Source of the DNA: Pseudomonas asiatica
Lineage (GTDB): Bacteria; Pseudomonadota; Gammaproteobacteria; Pseudomonadales; Pseudomonadaceae
Direction of reading: 5' to 3'
Length of the DNA: 64,000 nt
Assembly: GCF_040214835.1 (NCBI RefSeq)
Contig: NZ_CP157874.1
Span: 373,001 to 437,000, forward strand
Position 1 is the stretch's first letter. The number at the start of each line of letters is the position of its first letter. This document shows positions 43,097 to 51,773 of this stretch, one piece after another. Made by a program: the position numbers and the translations under genes. A model generated the notes under the pieces. It was given only the letters and a program-made list of their open reading frames with translations, did not search any database and had not been told where the DNA came from.

Positions 43097-43820
43097 TCGA
43101 CTTGTTCTGTTGCCTGGTTGGGGCCTGGGCACTGCTTCTCTGGAGCCGCTGGCCGCCAGCCTGCGTGCCCAGGACGCCCGCCTGCAGGTAGAGCTGATGC
43201 CCTTGCCGGAACTGGCCGACAGCGATGTGCAGGCCTGGGTCGACCACCTCGACCGCAAGCTGCCGAGCGATGTCTGGCTGGGCGGCTGGTCGTTAGGCGG
43301 CATGCTGGCCAGCGCGCTGGCGCACAAGCGCGGCGACCATTGCTGCGGCCTGCTGACCCTGGCCAGCAACCCCAGTTTCGTGGCGCGCCCCGACTGGCCC
43401 CACGGCATGGCCGAAGACACTTTCGGCACCTTCCTCGACGGCTGCCGCAGCCATACCCAGGTCACCCTGAAGCGCTTCCGTACCTTGTGCAGCGACGGTG
43501 CCCTGCAACCGCGTACCCTGCTGCGCCAGCTTGGTGTCGGCGTACCGGACACCGACCCGCTGTACCTGGCCACCGGCCTTGAGGTGCTGGCCAGGCTGGA
43601 CACCCGCGAAGCACTGCAGGCCTACGGTGGCCCGCAGTTGCACCTGTTCGCCGGCAGCGATGCGTTGGTGCCGGCAGAGGCGGCAAAAGCGCTGAGCGAG
43701 CTGCTGCCCGATGTGGAAGTGGGCCTGGTCGAAGACAGTTCCCACGCGTTCCTGCTGGAGTACCCGCAGGAACTGGCGGCGGGCATCAAGAGTTTCCTGC
43801 ATGAGAGTGGCGATGACTGA
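43089..43820 (+). CDS. bioH: Pimeloyl-ACP methyl ester carboxylesterase
   Basis: A 243-residue alpha/beta hydrolase that removes the methyl group from pimeloyl-ACP methyl ester and so ends BioC-dependent pimelate synthesis. The oxyanion segment is [15 protein letters not shown], the nucleophile elbow is GGWSLGGML, and the catalytic Asp and His lie in [12 protein letters not shown] and [11 protein letters not shown]. The ATG at 43089 lies inside the end of bioF and its stop overlaps bioC by eight bases. Confidence 0.95.
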   Translation: MRNRLVLLPGWGLGTASLEPLAASLRAQDARLQVELMPLPELADSDVQAWVDHLDRKLPSDVWLGGWSLGGMLASALAHKRGDHCCGLLTLASNPSFVARPDWPHGMAEDTFGTFLDGCRSHTQVTLKRFRTLCSDGALQPRTLLRQLGVGVPDTDPLYLATGLEVLARLDTREALQAYGGPQLHLFAGSDALVPAEAAKALSELLPDVEVGLVEDSSHAFLLEYPQELAAGIKSFLHESGDD

Positions 43821-44631
43821 CCTTTCCCGTCCAACCTTGCCCGGCGCGCTGCCCGACAAGCGCCAGGTAGCGGCCTCGTTCTCCCGCGCCGCAGCCAGCT
43901 ACGACAGCGTGGCAGCCTTGCAGCGCGCGGTGGGTTCGAGCTTGCTGGAGCAGTTGCCGGAAGGCCTGCAGCCGTCACGCTGGCTGGACCTGGGCAGCGG
44001 CACCGGCCATTTCAGCCGGGCGCTGGCCGAGCGTTTCACCCAGGCCAGCGGTGTGGCGGTGGATATCGCCGAGGGCATGTTGTGCCATGCCCGCAACGAA
44101 CAGGGCGGGGCGCTCTATCACGTGGCCGGTGACGCCGAGCGTTTGCCGCTGCGTGATGCCAGCGTCGACCTGGTGTTCACCAGCCTGGCCGTGCAGTGGT
44201 GCGACCAGTTCGCCAGCGTGCTGGCAGAAGCGCTGCGAGTGCTGCGCCCGGGCGGCGTGCTGGCCTTCAGCAGCCTGTGTGTGGGTACGCTCGATGAACT
44301 GCGCGCCAGTTGGCAGGCGGTGGATGGCCTGGTGCATGTGAACCGCTTCCGCCGTTTCGAGGACTATCAGCGCCTGTGCGCAGCCAGCGGCTTCGAACAG
44401 CTCGGGCTGCAGCGCTGCCCGCACGTGCTGCACTACCCGGATGTACGCAGCCTGACCCATGAACTCAAGGCCCTCGGTGCTCACAACCTGAACCCTGGCC
44501 GACCTTCCGGGCTTACCGGCCGGGCACGCATTCAGGGCCTGCTGCAGGCTTATGAGGCGTTTCGCCAGCCTGAGGGGCTGCCAGCCACCTATCAGGTGGT
44601 CTATGGTTTGTTGCGCAAGCCACAGGTGTAA
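43813..44631 (+). CDS. bioC: Malonyl-ACP O-methyltransferase
   Basis: SAM-dependent methyltransferase of 272 residues that starts pimelate synthesis by methylating malonyl-ACP. It has [20 protein letters not shown] near the N-terminus, typical of BioC, and the SAM motif [19 protein letters not shown] (about residues 57-75), then [15 protein letters not shown]. Start at 43813 overlaps the end of bioH, so translation is coupled. Confidence 0.95.
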   Translation: MTDLSRPTLPGALPDKRQVAASFSRAAASYDSVAALQRAVGSSLLEQLPEGLQPSRWLDLGSGTGHFSRALAERFTQASGVAVDIAEGMLCHARNEQGGALYHVAGDAERLPLRDASVDLVFTSLAVQWCDQFASVLAEALRVLRPGGVLAFSSLCVGTLDELRASWQAVDGLVHVNRFRRFEDYQRLCAASGFEQLGLQRCPHVLHYPDVRSLTHELKALGAHNLNPGRPSGLTGRARIQGLLQAYEAFRQPEGLPATYQVVYGLLRKPQV

Positions 44632-44641
44632 GGGGAGCGAG

Positions 44642-45322
44642 ATGAACCAGGCCTATTTCATTGCCGGTACCGATACCGATGTTGGCAAGACCACCATCGC
44701 TGCCGGGCTGTTGCATGCGGCACGGTTGCAGGGCATGAGCACGCTGGGGGCCAAGCCGGTGGCCTCCGGTTGCACCATGACACCGAAAGGCTTGCGCAAC
44801 AGTGACGCCCAGGCGCTGATCGATGAAAGCACGATCAAGCTGCCCTACGAACAGGTCAACCCGTTTGCCTTCGAACCGGCTATCGCACCCCATGTGGCAG
44901 CGCGCGAGGCGGGAGTAACGCTTGCCGTGCCGGAACTGTTGGCGGCGATGCGCAATGTGCTGCAACAAGATGCCGACTTCACCCTGATCGAGGGGGCCGG
45001 TGGCTGGCGCGTGCCGTTGTCGGGGCAGGCCAACTTGTCCGATCTGGCCATTGCCTTGAAGTTGCCGGTGATCCTGGTGGTGGGGGTGCGACTGGGGTGC
45101 ATCAGCCACGCCTTGCTCAGCGCCGAGGCGATTGCCCGTGACGGGCTGCAATTGGCGGGATGGGTGGCGAACATCATCGAGCCGCGTACTTCGCGCCTGG
45201 AAGAGAACCTGGCCAGCCTGGCCGAGCGTTTGCCAGCGCCATGCCTGGGGCGTGTGCCCAAATTGAAGCAGGCCAGTGCCGACATGGTGGCTGAACACCT
45301 TCAGCTGGATCTGCTGGATTAG
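44642..45322 (+). CDS. bioD: Dethiobiotin synthetase
   Basis: ATP-dependent enzyme of 226 residues that closes the ureido ring of dethiobiotin from diaminopelargonate and CO2. The P-loop is AYFIAGTDTDVGKTTIAAGL at the N-terminus; the substrate segment LIEGAGGWRVPLSG follows near residue 115. AGGGGAG lies before the ATG, ten bases after bioC. It is the last gene of the biotin operon, followed by a repeat pair. Confidence 0.97.
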   Translation: MNQAYFIAGTDTDVGKTTIAAGLLHAARLQGMSTLGAKPVASGCTMTPKGLRNSDAQALIDESTIKLPYEQVNPFAFEPAIAPHVAAREAGVTLAVPELLAAMRNVLQQDADFTLIEGAGGWRVPLSGQANLSDLAIALKLPVILVVGVRLGCISHALLSAEAIARDGLQLAGWVANIIEPRTSRLEENLASLAERLPAPCLGRVPKLKQASADMVAEHLQLDLLD

Positions 45323-45342
45323 CCGTTTCCAGGCCAGGCCCT

Positions 45343-45424
45343 TTCGCGGGTAAACCCGCTCCCACAGGATCTCCACAGTTTTTGAGACTTGTGCAGTACC
45401 TGTGGGAGCGGGTTTACCCGCGAA
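45343..45424. repeat. REP-like inverted pair, family B
   Basis: Facing copies directly after bioD; likely the 3' border of the biotin transcript. Confidence 0.85.
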
Positions 45425-45552
45425 GAGGCCAGTGCAGGAATACCCAAGGCCTATCAAATGGCACCAGGCCATTAGGGATTTAAACGGGCCTTTTCACCCC
45501 TGGCCTGCTTTAATTGGGCCTGTTCGTCATCCAGCGTCAATGGAGTCCTGAC

Positions 45553-45849
45553 ATGGAAATCACCGGTAGCTCCGCCTACTACGCGGGCCTGAGCGCAATC
45601 CAGACCGGCCAGAACCGCGTCGATCAGGCCGCCAGCCAGATCGCCAGCACCACCGCCGAACGTAGCGCCACCAGCCAGTCCAGCGATTTTCAGGCCGAAC
45701 GCCTGCGCGCGGTCGACCGCAGCCAGCAGATGGACCTGGCCACCAGCACCGTGCAGCTGGCCGTGGGCAAACTCGAAGTCGAGCTTGGCGCAAAGGTCGC
45801 CAAGGCATCCGACGAAATGCTCGGCCGGATCATCGACACCTACGCCTGA
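45553..45849 (+). CDS. 98-residue conserved protein, flagellar-rod-like N-terminus
   Basis: I do not recognise a named family. The first 35 residues (YYAGLSAIQTGQNRVDQAAS, then QIASTTAERS) resemble the N-terminal helix of flagellar rod and hook proteins such as FlgB and FlgC (ALSGLQAAQ.RLD..A.NIAN.NT). The rest is a helix without hydrophobic signal (DLATSTVQLAVGKLEVELGA), somewhat like small putative motility proteins of the YjfB type. There is no transport signal, and no flagellar gene is in the window. A repeat pair lies on each side, so it looks like a single-gene unit. The gene is real by its coding pattern and conserved position; the role is open. Confidence 0.7.
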   Translation: MEITGSSAYYAGLSAIQTGQNRVDQAASQIASTTAERSATSQSSDFQAERLRAVDRSQQMDLATSTVQLAVGKLEVELGAKVAKASDEMLGRIIDTYA

Positions 45850-45880
45850 TACGGCGGCCCTTCCCGAACCTAACGCTATC

Positions 45881-45971
45881 CCTGTGGGAGCGGGTTTACC
45901 CGCGAATGCGTCCGCCCGGACACCTCTTTTTTCCGGGCTGGCCCATTCGCGGGTAAACCCGCTCCCACAGG
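45881..45971. repeat. REP-like pair, family B, reversed order
   Basis: Outward order: CCTGTGGGAGCGGGTTTACC first, GGTAAACCCGCTCCCACAGG last, between the 98-residue gene and the first acyl-CoA dehydrogenase. Confidence 0.85.
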
Positions 45972-46035
45972 GGTACATATCATGGCTTGGCGCTTTTGCC
46001 ATTTTTCGTGGCGTAAATGGCACCATAGTCCATCC

Positions 46036-46041
46036 TTGACA
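46036..46041 (+). promoter_or_regulatory. Probable -35 (TTGACA) of acyl-CoA dehydrogenase gene
   Basis: A consensus TTGACA about 95 bases before the gene. The -10 is not clear; TAAGTT at 46059 would give a 17-base spacer and would touch the operator that follows. Confidence 0.4.
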
Positions 46042-46064
46042 TAAGGCGGAGCTAAACGTAAGTT

Positions 46065-46080
46065 TCAAACAACTGTTTGA
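46065..46080. promoter_or_regulatory. PsrA-type operator TCAAACAACTGTTTGA
   Basis: The palindrome CAAAC-N4-GTTTG fits the PsrA box described in pseudomonads, (G/C)AAAC-N2-4-GTTT(G/C). PsrA is a TetR-type repressor released by long-chain fatty acyl signals. The site lies just past the likely -10, 56 bases before the acyl-CoA dehydrogenase gene, a good position for repression. Confidence 0.7.
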
Positions 46081-46135
46081 TCGACGGCCGCCAAGTGCGG
46101 GTCACCCCACAGAACTCACCTAGAGGTTCATCGCA

Positions 46136-47941
46136 ATGCCTGATTACAAAGCCCCCTTGCGTGATATCCGCTTCGTTCGCGACGAGCTGCTCGGCTATGA
46201 GGCGCACTATCAGAGCCTGCCGGGTTGCCAGGACGCCACGCCCGACATGGTCGACGCGATCCTCGAAGAAGGCGCGAAGTTCTGTGAGCAGGTGCTGTCG
46301 CCGCTGAACCGCGTGGGTGACCAGGAAGGTTGCACCTGGAGCGAATCGGGCGTGAAAACCCCTACCGGCTTCAAAGAGGCCTACGAACAGTTCGTCGAAG
46401 GCGGCTGGCCGAGCTTGGCGCATGACGTCGAGCACGGCGGCCAGGGCCTGCCGGAATCGCTGGGCCTGGCCCTGAGCGAAATGGTCGGTGGTTCGAACTG
46501 GTCGTGGGGCATGTACCCGGGCCTGTCGCACGGCGCGATGAACACCATCTCTGCGCACGGCACCGCCGAGCAGCAGCACACCTACCTGACCAAGCTGGTA
46601 TCCGGTGAGTGGACCGGCACCATGTGCCTGACCGAGCCGCACTGCGGTACCGACCTGGGCATACTGCGCACCAAGGCCGAGCCACAGGCTGATGGCAGCT
46701 ACAAGGTGTCGGGCACCAAGATCTTCATTTCGGCCGGTGAGCACGACATGGCCGACAACATTGTCCATATCGTCCTGGCCCGCCTGCCGGACGCACCGGC
46801 TGGCACCAAGGGCATCTCGCTGTTCATCGTGCCGAAGTTCCTGCCCAACGCCGAAGGCGGTGTGGGCGAGCGCAATGGCGTGAGCTGCGGCTCGATCGAA
46901 CACAAGATGGGTATCCACGGCAACGCCACCTGCGTGATGAACTTCGACGGCGCTACCGGCTACCTGATCGGCCCGGCCAACAAAGGCCTGAACTGCATGT
47001 TCACCTTCATGAACACCGCTCGCCTGGGTACCGCGCTGCAAGGCCTGGCCCACGCCGAAGTAGCGTTCCAGGGTGGTCTGAAGTACGCCCGTGAGCGCCT
47101 GCAGATGCGTTCCCTGACCGGCCCGAAAGCACCGGACAAGGCTGCTGACCCGATCATCGTCCACCCGGACGTGCGTCGCATGCTGCTGACCATGAAGGCC
47201 TTCGCCGAAGGCAACCGCGCGATGGTGTACTTCACTGCCAAGCAGGTGGACATCGTCAAGTACAGCCAGGATGAAGAAGAGCGCAAGAAGGCCGATGCCC
47301 TGCTGGCGTTCCTGACCCCGATCGCCAAGGCGTTCATGACCGAGGTCGGCTTCGAAGCCGCCAACCATGGCGTGCAGATCTACGGTGGCCACGGCTTCAT
47401 CGCCGAGTGGGGCATGGAGCAGAACGTGCGCGACAGCCGCATTTCCATGCTGTACGAAGGCACCACCGGCATCCAGGCCCTGGACCTGCTCGGCCGCAAG
47501 GTGCTGATGACCCAGGGCGAAGCGCTGAAGGGCTTCACCAAGATCGTGCACAAGTTCTGCCAGGCGCAGGAAGGCAACGAAGCGGTCAAGGAGTTCGTCG
47601 AACCGCTGGCGGCGCTGAACAAGGAATGGGGCGAGCTGACCATGAAAGTGGGTATGGCCGCCATGAAGGACCGCGAAGAAGTGGGTGCGGCCTCGGTGGA
47701 TTACCTGATGTATTCCGGCTACGCCTGCCTGGCCTACTTCTGGGCCGACATCGCCCGCCTGGCGGCCGAGAAACTGGCTGCCGGCACCAGCGAAGAAGCG
47801 TTCTACACCGCCAAGCTGCAGACCGCGCGCTTCTACTTCCAGCGCATCCTGCCGCGTACCCGTACCCACGTGGCGACCATGCTGTCGGGTGCCAACAACC
47901 TGATGGCGATGGACGAAGAGCACTTCGGCCTGTCGTACTGA
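46136..47941 (+). CDS. Acyl-CoA dehydrogenase (large, 601 residues)
   Basis: Flavoprotein that makes the trans-2-enoyl-CoA bond in beta-oxidation. The 601-residue length marks the larger bacterial subfamily with extra N- and C-terminal regions. Landmarks: [20 protein letters not shown] (FAD site), [19 protein letters not shown], and [18 protein letters not shown], with the catalytic Glu likely in YEGTTG. The KT2440 counterpart (PP_0368, from memory) was reported as an inducible phenylacyl-CoA dehydrogenase, so aromatic fatty acids are possible substrates. A PsrA-type site lies upstream and a terminator downstream. It is clearly paralogous to the gene at 49639. Confidence 0.92.
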   Translation: MPDYKAPLRDIRFVRDELLGYEAHYQSLPGCQDATPDMVDAILEEGAKFCEQVLSPLNRVGDQEGCTWSESGVKTPTGFKEAYEQFVEGGWPSLAHDVEHGGQGLPESLGLALSEMVGGSNWSWGMYPGLSHGAMNTISAHGTAEQQHTYLTKLVSGEWTGTMCLTEPHCGTDLGILRTKAEPQADGSYKVSGTKIFISAGEHDMADNIVHIVLARLPDAPAGTKGISLFIVPKFLPNAEGGVGERNGVSCGSIEHKMGIHGNATCVMNFDGATGYLIGPANKGLNCMFTFMNTARLGTALQGLAHAEVAFQGGLKYARERLQMRSLTGPKAPDKAADPIIVHPDVRRMLLTMKAFAEGNRAMVYFTAKQVDIVKYSQDEEERKKADALLAFLTPIAKAFMTEVGFEAANHGVQIYGGHGFIAEWGMEQNVRDSRISMLYEGTTGIQALDLLGRKVLMTQGEALKGFTKIVHKFCQAQEGNEAVKEFVEPLAALNKEWGELTMKVGMAAMKDREEVGAASVDYLMYSGYACLAYFWADIARLAAEKLAAGTSEEAFYTAKLQTARFYFQRILPRTRTHVATMLSGANNLMAMDEEHFGLSY

Positions 47942-47959
47942 TCCTGCCGCTGTAAACCA

Positions 47960-47997
47960 AACCCGCCTGCCCTCACCGGCAGGCGGGTTTTTTATTT
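47960..47997 (+). terminator. Rho-independent terminator of acyl-CoA dehydrogenase gene
   Basis: ACCCGCCTGCC and GGCAGGCGGGT form a perfect 11-bp stem with a six-base loop followed by a T-rich tail, 20 bases after the stop codon. Confidence 0.92.
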
Positions 47998-48020
47998 CTT
48001 CAGGTCCAGCGCGGTCCCCT

Positions 48021-48134
48021 TGTAGGAGCGGCCTTGTGTCGCGATGGGCTGCAAAGCAGCCCCGGCGATCTTTGCTGTGGCAGAAATCCTGGGGCCGCTA
48101 CGCACCCCGATCGCGACACAAGGCCGCTCCTACA
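48021..48134. repeat. REP-like pair, family A, reversed order
   Basis: Outward-pointing copies (TGTAGGAGC first, GCTCCTACA last), right after the terminator and before the GGDEF gene. Confidence 0.85.
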
Positions 48135-48231
48135 AGGAATCGAGTCTGATTCGAAATTCAACTGTTCATGTGCACTGCCGATGAAGTAAGGGCACAATGC
48201 CACCATTGATCTGCCGGGTTGGAGATTACCC

Positions 48232-49515
48232 TTGTTTCGTTTTAACGCTGTTCGCGCGAGCCACTTCCTGCCTTCGCTGATTCTTTTGCTGGCAGGCCTC
48301 GCCGCGGCCTATGTGAGAGACCTCAGTGTCTTTTTCACATCGCTGTTCAACGTCCTGCCCACCTTGGTCCTGCTGCTGGGCGGAGCCTACTGTGCGGTGT
48401 ACCGTCGCCAGCGCGAGCTGTTCCTGATGCTCACGGTGTACATCGCCTACTACCTGCTCGACACCCAGACCGACTTCTACCGTGACCATGGCCGCGTGCG
48501 CGAGGACGCGGCGGTGATCTTCCACCTGGTGTGCCTGCTGCTGCCCACCCTGTTCGGGCTGTATGGTGCCTGGCAGGAGCGCACCCACCTGCTGCAGGAC
48601 CTGGTCGCCCGTGGCGCCGTGCTGTTTGCCGTGGGCAGCGTGGCAGTGGCCCTGGAGCAAAGCTACCCCGAAGCGCTGCTGACCTGGTTGGCGGAAATCC
48701 GCTGGCCAACCTTGCATGGCCAGTGGATGAGCCTGATCCAGATGGTCTACCCGCTGTTCCTCGGCGTATTCATCCTGCTGGTGGTGCAATACCTGCGTGC
48801 GCCACGGCCGCTGCACGCTGCGCAGGTGATGGGCCTGCTGGGCATCTTCTGGATGCTGCCGCAAACCTTCATCCTGCCGTTCACCCTGAACATCATGTGC
48901 AGCCAGGTGATGCTGATGATCGCCGCAGCGGTGGCGCACGAGGCCTACCAGATGGCCTTCCGCGACGAGCTGACCGGCCTGCCGGGGCGCCGTGCGCTGA
49001 ACGAGCGCATGCAGCGCCTGGGGCGCAACTATGTGATCGCCATGACCGATGTCGACCACTTCAAGAAATTCAACGACACCCACGGCCACGACGTCGGCGA
49101 CCAGGTGCTGCGCCTGGTTGCCAGCCGCCTGTCCAAGGTCACCGGGGGTGGCCGCGCCTACCGCTATGGCGGCGAGGAATTCGCCCTGGTGTTTGCTGGC
49201 AAGACCGCGGAGGAATGCGTGCCGCACGTGGAGGCCGTGCGCGAAGTGATCGCCAATTACGTGATGCACCTGCGCGACCAGCACAACCGCCCGCAGGACG
49301 ATACCACCGGGCGCCAACGGCGGGCGGGCAGCAGTGGCGGCACGGTGTCGGTCACCATCAGCATCGGCGTGGCCGAGCGCCAGGCCGATCATCGTAACCC
49401 CGAAGCCGTGCTGAAATCCGCCGACCAGGCGCTGTACAGCGCCAAGGGCGCGGGGCGCAATTGTGTCATGGTGCATGGGCAACAATCGCAGCGAGGGGCA
49501 GTACGCACGGCGTGA
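48232..49515 (+). CDS. Membrane GGDEF diguanylate cyclase
   Basis: A 427-residue protein with about six membrane helices in the first 230 residues (first helix FLPSLILLLAGLAAAYV), then a GGDEF domain. The signature is YRYGGEEFALVF (GGEEF near residues 313-317) with DELTGLPGRRALNERM before it, so cyclase activity is expected. No RxxD inhibitory site is present five residues before the signature. The start appears to be TTG at 48232, with GGAG seven bases upstream; a TTG start would lower expression. It lies between two acyl-CoA dehydrogenase genes. Confidence 0.88.
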   Translation: MFRFNAVRASHFLPSLILLLAGLAAAYVRDLSVFFTSLFNVLPTLVLLLGGAYCAVYRRQRELFLMLTVYIAYYLLDTQTDFYRDHGRVREDAAVIFHLVCLLLPTLFGLYGAWQERTHLLQDLVARGAVLFAVGSVAVALEQSYPEALLTWLAEIRWPTLHGQWMSLIQMVYPLFLGVFILLVVQYLRAPRPLHAAQVMGLLGIFWMLPQTFILPFTLNIMCSQVMLMIAAAVAHEAYQMAFRDELTGLPGRRALNERMQRLGRNYVIAMTDVDHFKKFNDTHGHDVGDQVLRLVASRLSKVTGGGRAYRYGGEEFALVFAGKTAEECVPHVEAVREVIANYVMHLRDQHNRPQDDTTGRQRRAGSSGGTVSVTISIGVAERQADHRNPEAVLKSADQALYSAKGAGRNCVMVHGQQSQRGAVRTA

Positions 49516-49521
49516 CCGAAA

Positions 49522-49537
49522 TAGACTGTACGGTCTA
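49522..49537. promoter_or_regulatory. TetR-type palindrome TAGAC-N6-GTCTA
   Basis: TAGACTGTACGGTCTA is an inverted repeat of the size used by TetR-family repressors. It starts seven bases past the GGDEF stop codon and about 100 bases before the second acyl-CoA dehydrogenase. No TetR gene is in the window. Confidence 0.5.
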
Positions 49538-49638
49538 GTGATGACCCTATGTCTCGTAAAAGTTGTTCGGTTACACTGCCTGCAACCCAGTGTCGCGGTT
49601 CCCCGAGACCGCCCCGAACCGACTAGCGAGAGGTTGTC

Positions 49639-51417
49639 ATGGCTGAATATAAAGCGCCCCTGCGCGACATGCGCTTCGTACTGAATGAAGTCTTCAACGT
49701 GGCCGAGCAGTGGGCGCAGTTGCCCGGGCTGGCCGAGGTTGTCGATGCCGACACGGCCATGGCGGTGCTGGAAGAAGCCGGCAAGGTCACTGCCAAGTCC
49801 ATCGCACCGCTCAGCCGTGCCGCCGACGAAGAGGGCTGTCACTGGGAAAACGGCGCGGTAAGTACCCCAGCCGGTTTCATCGAGGCCTACAACACCTACG
49901 CCGAAGGCGGTTGGGTGGGCGTGGGCGGCGACCCGCTGTTCGGCGGCATGGGCATGCCCAAGGTCATCTCGGCCCAGGTCGAGGAAATGGTCAACGCCTC
50001 CAGCCTGTCCTTCGGCCTGTACCCGATGCTGACTGCCGGCGCCTGCCTGTCGATCAATGCCCACGCCAGTGAAGCGCTGAAGGAAAAGTACCTGCCGAAC
50101 ATGTACGCCGGCGTGTGGGCCGGTTCCATGTGCCTGACCGAGCCGCATGCCGGTACCGACCTGGGCATCATCCGCACCAAGGCCGAGCCCCAGGCCGACG
50201 GCAGCTACAAGGTCAGCGGCACCAAGATCTTCATCACCGGCGGCGAGCACGACCTGACCGAGAACATCATCCACCTGGTACTGGCCAAGCTGCCGGACGC
50301 ACCGGCGGGGCCGAAAGGCATTTCGCTGTTCCTGGTGCCGAAGTTCCTGGTCAATGAAGACGGCAGCCTGGGGGCGCGCAACCCGGCCACCTGTGGCTCG
50401 ATCGAGCACAAGATGGGCATCCAGGCCTCGGCCACTTGCGTGATGAACTTCGACGAAGCGGTCGGCTATATCGTCGGTGAGCCGAACAAGGGCCTGGCGG
50501 CCATGTTCACCATGATGAACTACGAGCGCCTGGGTGTTGGTATCCAGGGCCTGGCTTCGGCCGAGCGCTCCTACCAGAATGCCGTGGAGTACGCCCGCGA
50601 CCGCCTGCAAAGCCGCGCCCCGACCGGGCCACAAGCCAAGGACAAGGCCGCTGACCCGATCATTGTCCACCCGGACGTGCGCCGCATGCTGCTGACCATG
50701 AAGGCGCTGATCGAGGGTGGCCGTGCCTTCTCCAGCTACGTGGCCATGCAGCTGGACAGTGCCAAGTACAGCGAAGACCCCGCCGTGCGCAAGCGCAGCG
50801 AAGAGCTGGTGGCACTGCTGACGCCGGTGGCCAAGGCCTTCCTCACCGACCTGGGCCTGGAGTGCGCGGTGCACGGCCAGCAGGTGTTCGGCGGGCATGG
50901 CTACATTCGCGAATGGGGGCAGGAGCAACTGGTGCGCGATGTGCGTATCACGCAGATCTACGAAGGCACCAACGGCATCCAGGCCCTCGACCTGATGGGG
51001 CGCAAGGTGGTGGCCAGTGGTGGGGCGTACTACCGGCTGTTCTCCGACGAGATTCGCCAGTTCATTGCCAGCGCGGGTAGCGAGCTGGATGAATTTGCCA
51101 AGCCGTTGGCTGCCGGTCTCGATCAACTCGACGGGCTGACCGAGTGGGTGCTGGAACAGGCCAAGGGCAACCCGAACGAGATTGGCGCGGCTTCTGTCGA
51201 GTACCTGCATGCCTTTGGTTATGTCGCCTATGCCTACATGTGGGCATTGATGGCGCGGGCGGCGAAGGCGGGTGAGGGGGATGCAGCGTTCTATTCGGGC
51301 AAGCTGGGTACGGCGCGGTTCTACTTTGCGCGGTTGCTGCCGCGGGTGGATTCGCTGGTGGCTTCGGTGAAGGCGGGGAGTGAGTCGTTGTACCTGCTGG
51401 ATGCCGAGCAGTTCTGA
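49639..51417 (+). CDS. Acyl-CoA dehydrogenase (large, 592 residues)
   Basis: Paralogue of the enzyme at 46136, with the same architecture. It opens MAEYKAPLRDMRFVLNEVFN, carries SMCLTEPHAGTDLGIIRTKA for FAD binding and YEGTNGIQALDLMGRKVVAS around the presumed catalytic Glu. It should catalyse the first oxidation of an acyl-CoA in beta-oxidation; chain-length or side-chain preference cannot be told. Its control region differs from that of its paralogue (TetR-type palindrome instead of a PsrA-type one), which suggests a different inducer. GAGAGG precedes the ATG. A repeat pair and rsmY follow. Confidence 0.92.
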   Translation: MAEYKAPLRDMRFVLNEVFNVAEQWAQLPGLAEVVDADTAMAVLEEAGKVTAKSIAPLSRAADEEGCHWENGAVSTPAGFIEAYNTYAEGGWVGVGGDPLFGGMGMPKVISAQVEEMVNASSLSFGLYPMLTAGACLSINAHASEALKEKYLPNMYAGVWAGSMCLTEPHAGTDLGIIRTKAEPQADGSYKVSGTKIFITGGEHDLTENIIHLVLAKLPDAPAGPKGISLFLVPKFLVNEDGSLGARNPATCGSIEHKMGIQASATCVMNFDEAVGYIVGEPNKGLAAMFTMMNYERLGVGIQGLASAERSYQNAVEYARDRLQSRAPTGPQAKDKAADPIIVHPDVRRMLLTMKALIEGGRAFSSYVAMQLDSAKYSEDPAVRKRSEELVALLTPVAKAFLTDLGLECAVHGQQVFGGHGYIREWGQEQLVRDVRITQIYEGTNGIQALDLMGRKVVASGGAYYRLFSDEIRQFIASAGSELDEFAKPLAAGLDQLDGLTEWVLEQAKGNPNEIGAASVEYLHAFGYVAYAYMWALMARAAKAGEGDAAFYSGKLGTARFYFARLLPRVDSLVASVKAGSESLYLLDAEQF

Positions 51418-51426
51418 GGGATTTTG

Positions 51427-51548
51427 GGGGGCTGCTTTGCAGCCCATCGCGACACAAGGCCGCTCCTACAGGTACCGCGCAAGCTCGAATGGCTATGCGT
51501 TCCCCTGTAGGAGCGGCCTTGTGTCGCGATGGGCCGCCAAGCGGCCCC
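51427..51548. repeat. REP-like inverted pair, family A
   Basis: Facing family-A copies between the acyl-CoA dehydrogenase stop codon and the rsmY promoter. Confidence 0.85.
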
Positions 51549-51553
51549 TGTCG

Positions 51554-51571
51554 TGTAAGCTTTTTCCTACA
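51554..51571 (+). promoter_or_regulatory. GacA upstream activating sequence of rsmY
   Basis: TGTAAGCTTTTTCCTACA matches the 18-bp GacA box TGTAAG-N6-CTTACA found upstream of rsmX/Y/Z genes, with one change in the right arm (CCTACA). It lies about 60 bases before the TATTCT -10 (51617-51622), the usual spacing. Confidence 0.85.
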
Positions 51572-51629
51572 CAACGTGGTGACTTTTCACCACTGTTCTC
51601 AGATTGGATCCACGGCTATTCTTTACCAC

Positions 51630-51757
51630 ATGGACGTTGCGCAGGAAGCGCAAAGGACAGATCAAGGATGACGACGAAGGACCACCTGCCAGGATGGCGG
51701 GGCGATACGGATGTCACAGGGAAACAGTCTGGAAAACCCCGCTTCGGCGGGGTTTTC
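51630..51757 (+). ncRNA. rsmY: RsmY regulatory small RNA
   Basis: RsmY titrates the RNA-binding repressor RsmA/CsrA and so relieves translation of its targets when GacS/GacA is active. The region has nine GGA motifs between 51632 and 51733, the density expected for an RsmA sponge. The 5' stem-loop TTGCGCAGGAAGCGCAA shows AGGA in its loop, as in known RsmY RNAs. A GacA box and -10 lie upstream and a strong terminator ends it. The 5' end is set about eight bases after the -10 and is an estimate; length is about 128 nt. No protein-coding gene fits here. KT2440 has rsmY at this place (between PP_0370 and PP_0371, from memory). Confidence 0.92.
51733..51756. terminator. Bidirectional terminator, rsmY and lysR gene
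   Basis: AAAACCCCGC-TTCG-GCGGGGTTTT: a perfect 10-bp stem with a TTCG tetraloop and A/T tails on both sides. It ends rsmY on the plus strand and the LysR gene on the minus strand. Confidence 0.95.
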
Positions 51758-51773
51758 TTTGTGCGCGTGTTTT

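Noticed and set aside
48226..51447. A 1073-codon open frame on the minus strand opposite the GGDEF and second acyl-CoA dehydrogenase genes
   Set aside because: Spans two recognised plus-strand genes and the gap between them; composition is that of a shadow frame.
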